64,000 nucleotides of DNA. It comes from CBDFKU01 sp965248975. GTDB lineage: Bacteria > Chloroflexota > Dehalococcoidia > Lucifugimonadales > JAGWBF01. The number at the start of each line of letters is the position of its first letter. Positions within the stretch are counted from its first letter, which is position 1. The DNA is taken from the NCBI GenBank assembly GCA_965248975.1, contig CBDFKU010000020.1, positions 434,001-498,000 on the forward strand. The letters run 5' to 3'. Shown piece after piece: positions 1 to 8,386 of this stretch. A model generated the notes under the pieces. It had not been told where the DNA came from, ran no database searches, and worked only from the letters and a program-made list of their open reading frames with translations. Made by a program: the position numbers and the translations under genes.

Positions 1-329
1 AGTCCGTGCCCGATGACGTCATCCTTGGAGGACCCGCGGTCATCGGGAGCTTCGCCCTGGTCGCGATATGGGGCCCTCTGGCCGAGGAGATCTTTTTCAG
101 GGGGTTCGTGCTGTCGGGCCTGGCCAGCCGGTGGGGATTTCTGCCGGCGGCCATCGCCAGCTCGCTGCTCTTCGCCCTGGCCCACATCGATCCCCGGGTG
201 ATGGTGCCGATTTTCGTCATCGGCCTCTTCCTGGCCTGGCTGTACCACAAGACCGGGTCGATATGGAGCAGCTTCGCCGCCCACGGCTCCTGGAACGCCC
301 TGGCCCTTTCCATCAGCGTGTGGGGATAG
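1..329 (+). CDS. CPBP-family intramembrane metalloprotease, C-terminal part
   Basis: The reading frame is open from the left edge, so the gene begins before the window; a GTG at 6 is only an internal candidate start. The visible 107 residues contain the CPBP (CAAX protease / bacteriocin-processing) signature: the glutamate pair and arginine of EExxxR in AEEIFFRGFV, then a second conserved histidine region (FALAHID) and a third (HGSWNAL), all within hydrophobic helices. Members are integral-membrane proteases or prenyl-protein proteases. It ends 62 nt before trpA on the same strand. The family assignment is firm; the substrate cannot be inferred. Confidence 0.85.
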   Translation, partial: SVPDDVILGGPAVIGSFALVAIWGPLAEEIFFRGFVLSGLASRWGFLPAAIASSLLFALAHIDPRVMVPIFVIGLFLAWLYHKTGSIWSSFAAHGSWNALALSISVWG

Positions 330-391
330 GTATGATATACTTTTACCTGCTTTCCATTGGGCCACTCGTGTGAGGACCGACGACTATAAAC

Positions 392-1213
392 GTGAACCAG
401 GACAGGATTGCGGCAAAGTTCAGCCAGATGGAGAAGGAGAGCCGGACAGGCCTCATCCCCTACCTGACCGTGGGCTACCCGGACCGGGACGCCACCCTGG
501 AGCTGGTTCCGGCGCTGGCCCAGGCCGGAGCCGACTGCATTGAGCTGGGGGTTCCCTTCAGCGACCCGCTGGCCGACGGCGTCACCATCCAGGCTTCCAG
601 CTTTCAGGCCCTGCAGAACGGGATCACCCTAGAGGGCTGCATCGAGCTGGTGGGAGAGCTGCGGGACCTAGTCCCCGACACGCCCCTTGTGTTCATGGGC
701 TACTACAATCCCATCTTCAGCTACGGTCTACCGAAGTTCGCCCGTTCGGCAGCAGCAGCGGGTCTGGACGGGCTTATCGTGCCTGACCTGCCCCCCGAAG
801 AGTCCGGGCCGCTACGAGAGCAGTGTGGGTCTGCCGACATCGACGTAATACCAATGCTGGCCCCGACCAGCACCGACGCCCGCATCGAGATGGCCTGTGG
901 CGTGGCTTCGGGCTTCATCTACTGCGTGAGCCTTACCGGCGTCACCGGGGAGCGGGACCAACTCCCTCCGGGTGTGTTCTCCCTCCTGGACCGGGTCCGC
1001 CGCCACACCACTCTACCCCTGGCTGTAGGGTTCGGGATATCCCGTCGCGAGCACGTGGACAGCGTCGGAGGACAGGCCCATGCGGTGATCGTCGGCAGCG
1101 CCCTCATAAGAGTCATCATGGAGTCGCCTCGAAGCGAAATCGTGGACAGGGCGCAACGGTTCGTCCAGGGGCTTACGGGTGCCGTACCTTCTGTCGGGGG
1201 AGGCGGACGATGA
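392..1213 (+). CDS. trpA: Tryptophan synthase alpha chain
   Basis: Converts indole-3-glycerol phosphate to indole and glyceraldehyde-3-phosphate, passing indole to the TrpB subunit. The 273-aa length is normal for TrpA. The catalytic glutamate (E51, in CIELGVPFSDPLADG) and aspartate (D62) have the spacing seen in the Salmonella enzyme (E49, D60). One small oddity is ADGVTIQ where most homologues have ADGPTIQ. The start is a GTG; a GAGGA-like element lies about 15 nt upstream, rather far. The stop overlaps the start of the next gene in an ATGA junction, so trpA and aroH are translationally coupled. No trpB is visible; it probably lies elsewhere. Confidence 0.95.
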   Translation: MNQDRIAAKFSQMEKESRTGLIPYLTVGYPDRDATLELVPALAQAGADCIELGVPFSDPLADGVTIQASSFQALQNGITLEGCIELVGELRDLVPDTPLVFMGYYNPIFSYGLPKFARSAAAAGLDGLIVPDLPPEESGPLREQCGSADIDVIPMLAPTSTDARIEMACGVASGFIYCVSLTGVTGERDQLPPGVFSLLDRVRRHTTLPLAVGFGISRREHVDSVGGQAHAVIVGSALIRVIMESPRSEIVDRAQRFVQGLTGAVPSVGGGGR

Positions 1214-1575
1214 CGATGTGCCGGGGCATTCGTGGCGCCACCACCGCCCCTGAAAACACGAAAGAAGCCATTTTCGAAGCCACCCGGGACCTCTTTCAGA
1301 AGCTGGTGCAGGTCAACGAAATCGAGGAGGCCCAGGTCGCAGCTACCTTCTTCACCACCACGGCCGACCTGAACAGCGCCTTTCCCGCCACTGCGGTGCG
1401 CGAGATGGGCTGGACCAACACGGCCCTCCTGTGCGGCCACGAGATGGCGGTGCCCGACAGTCTTCCCAGATGCATCCGAGTCCTAATACTGGTCAACACC
1501 GACAAGGAACCCCACGAGCTGGTGAATCTGTATTTGCGGGAGGCCGTCAACCTGCGGGGAGAGGACGAGTCTTGA
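1210..1575 (+). CDS. aroH: Chorismate mutase, AroH (Bacillus) type
   Basis: Monofunctional chorismate mutase converting chorismate to prephenate for Phe/Tyr synthesis. The 121-aa protein has the N-terminal RGIRGATT motif and the catalytic set of the Bacillus subtilis trimeric enzyme: C75, E78 and R90 fall in CGHEM and CIRV, and the RGIRG arginine is the second active-site residue. The start is taken at ATG 1210, which overlaps the trpA stop (ATGA); ATG 1216 is an alternative. This gene can be missed because a much longer open frame (from 823) runs through trpA in the same frame. It lies in a trpA-aroH-aroF aromatic amino acid cluster. Confidence 0.92.
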   Translation: MTMCRGIRGATTAPENTKEAIFEATRDLFQKLVQVNEIEEAQVAATFFTTTADLNSAFPATAVREMGWTNTALLCGHEMAVPDSLPRCIRVLILVNTDKEPHELVNLYLREAVNLRGEDES

Positions 1576-1670
1576 GCCCCCAACGAGGCGGTCACCCCGG
1601 GTCATTCGGCACGCTTAATTCGCCGGAAAACGTCACCAGCAAGGATAGAAGTTAGAAAGGACCCTGGCCC

Positions 1671-2693
1671 ATGATAGTAGTGATGGAAAAGGACTCTACC
1701 AGGGAGCAGCTTCAGGCTGTGCGGGAGCGCATCGAAGGCCACGGCTTGCAGGCCCACCTTTCCGAGGGCGTGGAGCGCACGGTTATAGGGGTCATGGGTC
1801 AGACCTATCGGGAGCTGAAGGACGAGCTGGAGGTTATGCCGGGCGTCCGCGAGGTCGTGCCGATCTCCAAGCCTTACAAGCTGACCAGCCGGGAGTTCAA
1901 ACCCGAGAACACCATCGTCCGGGTGGGGAACCTGGAAATAGGCGGCGACGAGTTGGTAGTGATGGCCGGTCCCTGTGCCGTGGAAAGCGCAGAGCAGGTG
2001 ATATCCACCGCCCGCGCAGTGAAGGCTGCAGGAGCCAAAGTCCTGAGGGGCGGCGCCTTCAAGCCCCGTTCCTCACCCTACGCATTCAGGGGCATGGGGG
2101 TACAGGGACTCCAGATCCTGGCCCGGGCCAGGGAGGAGACCGGCCTTCCCGTTGTCACCGAGGTCATGGCGCCAGAAGACGTGGGCATGGTGGCCCAGTA
2201 CGCCGATATCCTTCAAACCGGCGCCCGCAATGCCCAGAACTTCAACCTTCTGGACGAGCTGGGCAAGATCCGTAAGCCCGTGCTGCTGAAGCGGGGCTTC
2301 GCCGCCTCCTACGAAGAGTGGTTGCTAGCGGCCGAATACATTCTCGCCGGCGGCAACAACCAGGTGATCCTCTGCGAGCGGGGGATCAGGACCTTCGAGA
2401 CCGGCACCCGATTCACAATCGACCTGGCCGCCATACCGGTGATCAGGGGCCTTAGCCACCTGCCGGTCATGGCGGACCCAAGCCACAGCACCGGCAGGGC
2501 TGGGCTGGTGCCCCCGATGACCCTGGCCGCTGTGGCCGCCGGGGCCCACGGTATCATCGTGGATGTCCATCCGAATCCCGCGGAGGCCAAGTGCGACGCG
2601 GCCCAGGCCCTTACCTTCGATAGCTTCAGGGACATGATGGCCCAGGTGAGGGCAGTGGCCCAAGCGGTGGGCAAGGTCCCGGCCGGCGCGTGA
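1671..2693 (+). CDS. aroF: 3-deoxy-7-phosphoheptulonate synthase (type I beta, with N-terminal regulatory domain)
   Basis: First enzyme of the shikimate pathway, condensing PEP and erythrose-4-phosphate to DAHP. The 340-aa chain has a ferredoxin-like regulatory domain (about 1-68, starting MIVVMEKDS) and a TIM-barrel catalytic domain. Visible motifs: GPCAVES with the metal cysteine C102, KPRSSPYAFRG (about 131-141, PEP binding) and MADPSHSTGR near the C-terminus. This architecture is the Thermotoga/Bacillus type, in which the N-terminal domain mediates feedback inhibition. An AGAAAGGA element about 10 nt before the ATG serves as ribosome binding site. Its place after trpA-aroH ties common-pathway entry to branch enzymes. 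Confidence 0.95.
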   Translation: MIVVMEKDSTREQLQAVRERIEGHGLQAHLSEGVERTVIGVMGQTYRELKDELEVMPGVREVVPISKPYKLTSREFKPENTIVRVGNLEIGGDELVVMAGPCAVESAEQVISTARAVKAAGAKVLRGGAFKPRSSPYAFRGMGVQGLQILARAREETGLPVVTEVMAPEDVGMVAQYADILQTGARNAQNFNLLDELGKIRKPVLLKRGFAASYEEWLLAAEYILAGGNNQVILCERGIRTFETGTRFTIDLAAIPVIRGLSHLPVMADPSHSTGRAGLVPPMTLAAVAAGAHGIIVDVHPNPAEAKCDAAQALTFDSFRDMMAQVRAVAQAVGKVPAGA

Positions 2694-2748
2694 GTGTGAG
2701 GGAGCGAGGGCCCGGACACCTGTGAACCGGTCGCTCCATCCGACGAAG

Positions 2749-2777
2749 TTGACGCTTATCGTCCCCTGTGCTACCAT
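2749..2777 (+). promoter_or_regulatory. Sigma-70-type promoter for ribF-tyrS
   Basis: TTGACG (2749-2754), 17-nt spacer, TACCAT (2772-2777), placed in the only sizeable gap between aroF and ribF. Transcription would start near 2784, leaving a leader of about 107 nt before ribF. The leader does not show the FMN riboswitch core. Confidence 0.5.
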
Positions 2778-2891
2778 CCCAGTTGCGCTGGGTTGTCCAG
2801 CGCTTTTGTTACAGCGCGGCGGTGAGAAGCATGGGCGGCAGCGATAACGGGAGGGCCGCGCCCATTCCATGGGGAGCCGAGGGTTCACGGA

Positions 2892-3863
2892 ATGACCATC
2901 GACCAGCAGCTAGCCCAGGCATCTCCCTCTCAGGACACGGCTGTAACCATCGGAGTCTTCGACGGCGTTCACGTGGGCCATCAGCACCTGTTGCGACGCC
3001 TCAGTACCCTGGCATCGGCCAAAGGTCTCCTGCCGCTGGCGCTGACCTTCCGCAATCACCCCCGGAACGTCCTGCGCCCCGAAGTCAATCTGGGCTACAT
3101 TACAACGCTGGAGGACCGGATCGACCTCATCCGGGCACAGGGCATCGACAAGGTTGTGGCGATAGAATTCACCAGGGAAGTATCGTCGCTCCGGGCATCG
3201 GAGTTCGCGGGGCTACTATCGCGGCACCTGAGGATGAGAGGGCTTCTGGTGGGCCCCGATTTCGCCCTGGGCCACGGTCGCGAGGGAGACATAACCAGGC
3301 TTAAGAGCCTGGGGGACGAGATGGGCTTCTGGGTAGAGCAGGCCGACCCGGTGGGTCTGGCGGGCGGCGTGGTCAGGAGCAGCGTGACCAGGGATCTGAT
3401 CACGACGGGAGACGTCAAGGCGGCGGGCGACATGCTGGGCCGCCTCTACTCCCTGAAGGGGACCGTGGTCCACGGGGACCGCAGAGGACGCACCCTGGGC
3501 TTTCCCACCGCCAACCTGGACCTGGACCCCGAGTTGGTGCTTCCGGCCGACGGCATATACGCCACCTGGGCCCTGATATGTGGCACGCGATACCAGGCGG
3601 CGACCTGCATCGGAGTCCGCCCGACCTTCGGCGTCAGCGGGCGCACCGTGGAGGCATTTATCCTGGACTTCGACGGCGACCTCTACGGCAAGCCGGTGAC
3701 CCTGGCGTTCGCCGGCCGCCTGCGGGACGAGGAGGCTTTCGTTACCGTCGATGCCCTGATCCAGCAGATGAACCTGGACGTAGAGCAGACCAGGGACCTC
3801 CTGTCCAGCCTGCCGGAGACCACACCGGACGAGGCTCCCGCCGACGCGGCCCGGGAGGGGTGA
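2892..3863 (+). CDS. ribF: Bifunctional riboflavin kinase / FMN adenylyltransferase
   Basis: Makes FMN and then FAD from riboflavin. The 323 residues are a normal RibF: an N-terminal nucleotidyltransferase domain with the (H/K)xGH-type motif in GVFDGVHVGHQHLL (21-34), and a C-terminal flavokinase domain with the GRTLGFPTANL motif (about 199-209) and a Thr/Asn pair typical of Mg-ATP binding. The ATG start is preceded only by a weak GAGGG (2880-2884). The stop is 4 nt before the tyrS start, so the two genes form an operon driven by the promoter at 2749. Confidence 0.95.
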   Translation: MTIDQQLAQASPSQDTAVTIGVFDGVHVGHQHLLRRLSTLASAKGLLPLALTFRNHPRNVLRPEVNLGYITTLEDRIDLIRAQGIDKVVAIEFTREVSSLRASEFAGLLSRHLRMRGLLVGPDFALGHGREGDITRLKSLGDEMGFWVEQADPVGLAGGVVRSSVTRDLITTGDVKAAGDMLGRLYSLKGTVVHGDRRGRTLGFPTANLDLDPELVLPADGIYATWALICGTRYQAATCIGVRPTFGVSGRTVEAFILDFDGDLYGKPVTLAFAGRLRDEEAFVTVDALIQQMNLDVEQTRDLLSSLPETTPDEAPADAAREG

Positions 3864-3867
3864 GACG

Positions 3868-5088
3868 GTGCTGGACGACGGGACCCTAAACAGAGTAACC
3901 ACGCGGGGCGTCAGCGAGATAATCGTGGAGGAGGAGTTTATGGCACTCCTCCGCAAAGGGTCTCCCCTGCGCCTGAAGATGGGCTTCGACCCCAGCCGGC
4001 CCGACATCCATCTCGGCCACGTGGTGGGGCTGCGCAAGCTGCGCCAGCTCCAGGACCTGGGCCACCAGGTCATCCTCATCGTGGGAGACTGGACCGCCCA
4101 GATAGGCGACCCCAGCGGGCAGTCCGCCACCCGTCCCATGCTCAGCCACGAGGAAGTCACGGCCAACGCCGAGTCCTACATGCGCCAGTTCTTCAAGGTT
4201 GTGGACAGGGAGCGCACCCAGGCAGTGTGGCAGAGCGAATGGTTCGGCGAGTTCTCCCTGGCCGACGTGATACGGCTTACCCGCCGCTTCACCGTTGCCC
4301 AGTTCCTCGACCGGGACGACTTCGCCAAGCGCTTCCGGTCCCACCAGCCGATTGCAATCACGGAGTTGCTGTATCCCCTGCTGCAGGCCTACGACTCGGT
4401 GGCGATCCACTCCGACGTGGAGTTCGGAGGAACCGACCAGACGTTCAATCTGCTGGTGGGGCGAGAGCTCCAGGAGATGATGGACCAGCGCCCCCAGCAA
4501 TGTTTCCTGATGCCCATCCTGGTGGGCACCGATGGCGTGCAGAAGATGAGCAAGAGCCTGGACAACTACATCGCCGTCGAGGACCCGCCAAACGACATGT
4601 ACGGCAAGGTGATGTCCCTTCCCGACGCCCTGATAATGCAGTACTTCGAGTACCTCACCGACGTCCCAGAGCCGGACCTGGAAGAGATGAGGCAGGCGCT
4701 GGATGATGAGACCGTAAACCCCATGGACCTGAAGAAGCGGCTGGCCGGCGAGATAACGTCCCAGTTCCATGGGCCTGAGGCGGCCAGGAGAGGGCACGAG
4801 CACTTCGAGCGAGTCGTGCAGCGCCGGGAGACGCCCGAGGACCTGCTGGAGTTCTCCATCGCCCAACTGGGCCGGGGCAGCCGGCCTATTCCCATGTCCG
4901 ATGTGCTGGTAGGTGCCTCCGTGGTAGGTAGCCGGAGCGAGGCGAAGCGTCTCATCAGCCAGGGGGCGGTGGAGTTGGACGGTCAAAAGATAAGCTCTGA
5001 CGACGTCGAGCTGCACGACGGGAGCATCCTCAAAGTTGGCAGAAGACGGTTCATCAAGATAGTGAACGAAGAAAACAGTGGGAAATAA
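3868..5088 (+). CDS. tyrS: Tyrosyl-tRNA synthetase
   Basis: Class I aminoacyl-tRNA synthetase charging tRNA-Tyr. The 406-aa protein has the HIGH motif as HLGH (48-51) and the KMSKS loop exactly (226-230), followed by an anticodon-binding region and a C-terminal S4-like RNA-binding domain (SRSEAKRLISQGAVELDG, about 350-370). The size and motif spacing suggest the TyrZ-like subgroup. The start is GTG, 4 nt after the ribF stop, preceded by GGGAGGGG inside the ribF end. It is followed after 12 nt by an aminotransferase gene, so the operon may continue. Confidence 0.96.
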   Translation: MLDDGTLNRVTTRGVSEIIVEEEFMALLRKGSPLRLKMGFDPSRPDIHLGHVVGLRKLRQLQDLGHQVILIVGDWTAQIGDPSGQSATRPMLSHEEVTANAESYMRQFFKVVDRERTQAVWQSEWFGEFSLADVIRLTRRFTVAQFLDRDDFAKRFRSHQPIAITELLYPLLQAYDSVAIHSDVEFGGTDQTFNLLVGRELQEMMDQRPQQCFLMPILVGTDGVQKMSKSLDNYIAVEDPPNDMYGKVMSLPDALIMQYFEYLTDVPEPDLEEMRQALDDETVNPMDLKKRLAGEITSQFHGPEAARRGHEHFERVVQRRETPEDLLEFSIAQLGRGSRPIPMSDVLVGASVVGSRSEAKRLISQGAVELDGQKISSDDVELHDGSILKVGRRRFIKIVNEENSGK

Positions 5089-5100
5089 GAGGGAGGTAGC

Positions 5101-6222
5101 GTGAAAATTCCCAGGCAGAACCTCAGGACGCCGGGCCCCACGCCATGCCCGGACGAGGTGCTGGCTGCCATGGCCGGCTCCATGATAAACCACCGCGGTC
5201 CCGAGTTCCGGGAGCTCCTGCTCGACGTCACAGATAAGCTGAAGCGCGTGTACATGACCGCGAACCGCCTGCACATCCTAACCGCGTCGGGTACCGGCGC
5301 CCTGGAATCCGCGGTGGTGAACACCCTCTCTCCGGGGGACAAGGTCCTGGCCATCACCATAGGATACTTCGGTAACCGCTTCATCGACCTGGCCAAGGCC
5401 TATGGTGCCGACGTTAAGGTCCTGGAGTTCGAGTGGGGCACCGCGGCCGATCCCGACGCGGTTCGAAAGGCTCTGGCGGAGGACCCTGAGATCACGGCTG
5501 TGATGGTTACCCACAACGAGACCTCCACGGGCGTAACCAACGACCTGGAGAGCATATCCAAGGTGGTTAAGGGGGAGTTCGGCAAGCTCCTGGTGGTGGA
5601 CGCTGTGAGCAGCATCGGCTGCGTGCCCCTGCCCACCGACGAGTGGCGCTGCGACCTGGTGTGCACCGCCTCCCAGAAGGGACTGATGGTCCCGCCGGGG
5701 CTGGCCTTCGTCAGCATCAGCGAGGATGGGTGGGAGGCCCGGGAGCGGGCCCGGATGCCCCGCTTCTACTTCGACCTGGAGGCGGCCCAGCGCTATCTGG
5801 AGCGGGGCCAGAACCCCTGGACTCCCAACGTGTCCCTGCTCTACGGGTTGGACGTCGCCCTGGAAATGATGCTGTCTGAGGGCATGGAGAACGTATTCAG
5901 CCGCCACGTCCGCATAGCCGACATGACCCGGCAGGGCGTAAAGGACCTGGGCCTCGAGCTCCTGGCCGACGAGGCCCACGCCTCCGACACCGTCACCGCG
6001 GTCAGGGTGCCCGAAGGCGTGGACGGCGGCAAGCTGTCCGAGATCATGAGGACGGAGCACTCGATAGTCCTGGCGGGAGGCCAGGGTCAGTTCCAGGGGA
6101 AGATATTCCGCATCGGCCACATGGGTCAGGTATCCGAAGCCGACATACAGGAAGTGCTGGACGCTCTGGCGATCACGCTCCCCAGGGTTGGCTTCAAACC
6201 GGCCCACGCGGCGGCGGGGTAG
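5101..6222 (+). CDS. Class V PLP aminotransferase (serine-pyruvate / alanine-glyoxylate type)
   Basis: Fold-type I, class V aminotransferase of 373 aa. It begins with the hallmark TPGPTPCPDEVLAAM and has the PLP-binding lysine K193 in ASQKGLMVPPG, preceded by the cofactor aspartate in VVDAVSSIG. The GTG start has a good GAGGGAGGT ribosome-binding site. Eight nt after its stop lies serA; in several bacteria and archaea an enzyme of this family is paired with SerA and may act as the phosphoserine/serine transaminase, so a role in serine synthesis is a reasonable inference. The sequence alone does not fix whether it uses serine, alanine or phosphoserine. Confidence 0.88.
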   Translation: MKIPRQNLRTPGPTPCPDEVLAAMAGSMINHRGPEFRELLLDVTDKLKRVYMTANRLHILTASGTGALESAVVNTLSPGDKVLAITIGYFGNRFIDLAKAYGADVKVLEFEWGTAADPDAVRKALAEDPEITAVMVTHNETSTGVTNDLESISKVVKGEFGKLLVVDAVSSIGCVPLPTDEWRCDLVCTASQKGLMVPPGLAFVSISEDGWEARERARMPRFYFDLEAAQRYLERGQNPWTPNVSLLYGLDVALEMMLSEGMENVFSRHVRIADMTRQGVKDLGLELLADEAHASDTVTAVRVPEGVDGGKLSEIMRTEHSIVLAGGQGQFQGKIFRIGHMGQVSEADIQEVLDALAITLPRVGFKPAHAAAG

Positions 6223-6229
6223 CGACGAT

Positions 6230-7807
6230 ATGGCTCGAGTCCTGATCAGCGACCCCATCGCACCCGAAGGCGTGGACCTCCTGAAAACCCAGGCCGAGGT
6301 GGACGTAAAGCGCGGCCTCAGTCCCCAGGAGCTGATGGATACCCTGGGAGACTACGATGCCCTCATAGTCCGTAGTGAAACCAAGGTCACCCGGGAGGTC
6401 ATAGAGGCAGGCCATCGGCTTCAGGTGATAGCCAGGGCAGGGGTAGGCGTGGACAACATCGACGTCGCTGCGGCCACAAGTCGGGGCATCGCCGTGGTCA
6501 ACGCTCCCACCGGCAACACCATAGCTGCGGTCGAGCACACCCTGGCCCTCATCCTGGCCCTGGCCCGCAACCTTCCCCAGGCCCACCAGTCCCTGAAGCA
6601 GGGGGAGTGGAGCCGCAGCTCCTTCATGGGTGTCGAGGTGCGCAACAAGACCCTGGGTGTCCTCGGCCTGGGCAGGGTCGGCTCAGAGGTGGCGAAGCGG
6701 GCACAGAGCTTCGCGATGCACGTCATCGCCCACGACCCATTCGTGTCTCCCGACTATGCCCGCATCCTGGGGGTGGAGCTGGCAAGCCTGGAGGACCTGC
6801 TGGCGCGGTCCGACTTCATCACCATCCACACCGCCCTCACCGACGGCACCCACCACCTGATTGGGGAGCGAGAGCTGGCGATGATGAAACCCAGCGCCCG
6901 CCTGGTCAACGCCGCCCGGGGCGAGTTGATCGACGACGAGGCTCTGCTGGAGGCCTTGGACCGGGGCGCACTGGCCGGCGCGGCCCTGGACGTTTTCTCC
7001 CAGGAGCCTCCAGGCGAGACCCCCCTGGTGCAGCACCCCAAGGTGATCGTCACGCCCCACCTTGGAGCCTCCACCCAGGAAGCCCAGCGGGAGGTGGCCA
7101 TCGAGACCGCGGAGCAGGTGCTGGCGGTACTCCGGGGTGAGCCCGCCCGCAACACCGTCAATGCACCCTTCCTTCCCCCCGAGGTGCACGCGGTTGTGGC
7201 TCCATATATGCCCGTAGCCTCCCTGTTGGGGAAGCTCCTGACCCATCTGGGTGACGGGCAGTTCGTGGGCGTGGACATCGGCTATGAGGGCGAGATCGCG
7301 CAGCACGATACCGCCATGCTCAAGTCGGCGGTGCTCGTGGGGCTGCTGTCGCCGATAAGCGGGGAGAAGGTCAACCTGATAAACGCCCCGCTCCTGGCCC
7401 AGCAGCGAGGCCTCAGGGTGACCGAGCAGAAGAACGCAGCCGCGGAAGAGTACGGCAGCCTCCTCACTGTAAGCCTGGAAACCACAGGCGGCGGGATCAC
7501 CCTCAGCGGCACGTCCATGCGTGACGAGGTCCACATCGTCAAGGTCAACGACTACTGGATGGACATGGTGGCTTCATCCCCATACCTGCTCTTCGTCGAG
7601 CAACGGGACCAGCCGGGTTCCATCGGCGCCGTCGGGACCATAGCGGGACGCAACGACATCAACGTTAGCTTCATGCAAGTAGGGCGGCTGAGCCCACGAG
7701 GCAGGGCCATGATGATCGTGGGGCTCGACGACCCCATGCCCCCCGAAGTGCTGGACGAGATCTGCGCCCTGAAGCAGATCGACACCGCCCGCCTGGTCAA
7801 GCTGTAG
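6230..7807 (+). CDS. serA: D-3-phosphoglycerate dehydrogenase
   Basis: Oxidises 3-phosphoglycerate to 3-phosphohydroxypyruvate, the first step of serine synthesis. The 525-aa protein is the long (type 1) form: substrate-binding N-terminus, NAD-binding Rossmann domain with GLGRVG at 146-151, catalytic Arg in NAARGEL, Glu in the QEPP region, and His in TPHLGAST (about 276), then an intervening ASB domain and a C-terminal ACT domain (from FVEQRDQPGSIGAVG). The open frame extends upstream to 6188, but ATG 6230 gives the canonical MARVLISDPIAP start 7 nt after the aminotransferase stop. The pair is probably cotranscribed. Confidence 0.96.
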   Translation: MARVLISDPIAPEGVDLLKTQAEVDVKRGLSPQELMDTLGDYDALIVRSETKVTREVIEAGHRLQVIARAGVGVDNIDVAAATSRGIAVVNAPTGNTIAAVEHTLALILALARNLPQAHQSLKQGEWSRSSFMGVEVRNKTLGVLGLGRVGSEVAKRAQSFAMHVIAHDPFVSPDYARILGVELASLEDLLARSDFITIHTALTDGTHHLIGERELAMMKPSARLVNAARGELIDDEALLEALDRGALAGAALDVFSQEPPGETPLVQHPKVIVTPHLGASTQEAQREVAIETAEQVLAVLRGEPARNTVNAPFLPPEVHAVVAPYMPVASLLGKLLTHLGDGQFVGVDIGYEGEIAQHDTAMLKSAVLVGLLSPISGEKVNLINAPLLAQQRGLRVTEQKNAAAEEYGSLLTVSLETTGGGITLSGTSMRDEVHIVKVNDYWMDMVASSPYLLFVEQRDQPGSIGAVGTIAGRNDINVSFMQVGRLSPRGRAMMIVGLDDPMPPEVLDEICALKQIDTARLVKL

Positions 7808-7936
7808 CCTTTCGTCGAAGGTCTGAGCACGCCTCTCAACGAGTGCCTCATGTAGAGGGGAGAGATAGTCCAGATAAGGGAAGCCACGGCCAAGCTGAGG
7901 CTGCTCCTGGCGGAGATAAGCAACAGGGAGCAGCAG

Positions 7937-8311
7937 TTGGACACATTGGTCCACCAGTTCCGCACGCAGATGGGTCGCCTCCCCGTGCAGGCGATCTACG
8001 GCAGGGCGGCCCTGGACGTCGCCCTCTCCGCCATGGCCGAGATCCAGGAGCGCCTTGACCACGCTCAATCCGAAAAGGACCACCTGCTTGCCATCAAGCA
8101 GAGGGCGACCGACGAGCTGACCGCCCTGCAGCTGACCCAGCAGGTCGAGGAGGCCAAGAGAGCCCTGCGCGATATCAAGGCCAAGGAGGCACTCTCAGGC
8201 TTGGAAGCTGATGAAGCGGCGGAGGCGCGGCAGCTCGAGGAGTTCATCACGGAGTACAGCAAGCGGGCCGAGCGAGCGATAACCGCCAGGCTCCAGGAAG
8301 AGGACGGCTAG
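7937..8311 (+). CDS. Small coiled-coil protein of unknown function
   Basis: I do not recognise the family. The 124 residues (from a TTG at 7937) are almost entirely charged helix with heptad-like spacing (EIQERLDHAQSEKDHLL, QLTQQVEEAKRALRDIKAKEA), so a coiled coil is likely; there is no signal peptide or membrane segment. The same frame is open back to 7856 and the translated sequence there (QIREATAKLRLLLAEISNREQ) has the same helical character, so the true start may be a non-ATG codon near 7865, just after a GAGGGGAGAG ribosome-binding-like stretch. It follows serA by about 50-130 nt. Confidence 0.6.
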   Translation: MDTLVHQFRTQMGRLPVQAIYGRAALDVALSAMAEIQERLDHAQSEKDHLLAIKQRATDELTALQLTQQVEEAKRALRDIKAKEALSGLEADEAAEARQLEEFITEYSKRAERAITARLQEEDG

Positions 8312-8386
8312 CGTGGCCTCCGCCTAGATCTTTCCTCCGGAAGGGAGAGGAGGGTCTTTAAGGCCTGCTCCAGTGGCGGCAGGCTC

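Noticed and set aside
823..1209. A 250-residue form of the chorismate mutase starting at 823
   Set aside because: The extra part lies inside trpA in a wrong frame and is Arg/Gly-rich; the ATGA overlap at 1210 gives the normal AroH length.
2784..2891. FMN riboswitch in the ribF leader
   Set aside because: The conserved AGGGGCG and CCACCGGCGGTA-type segments are not present.
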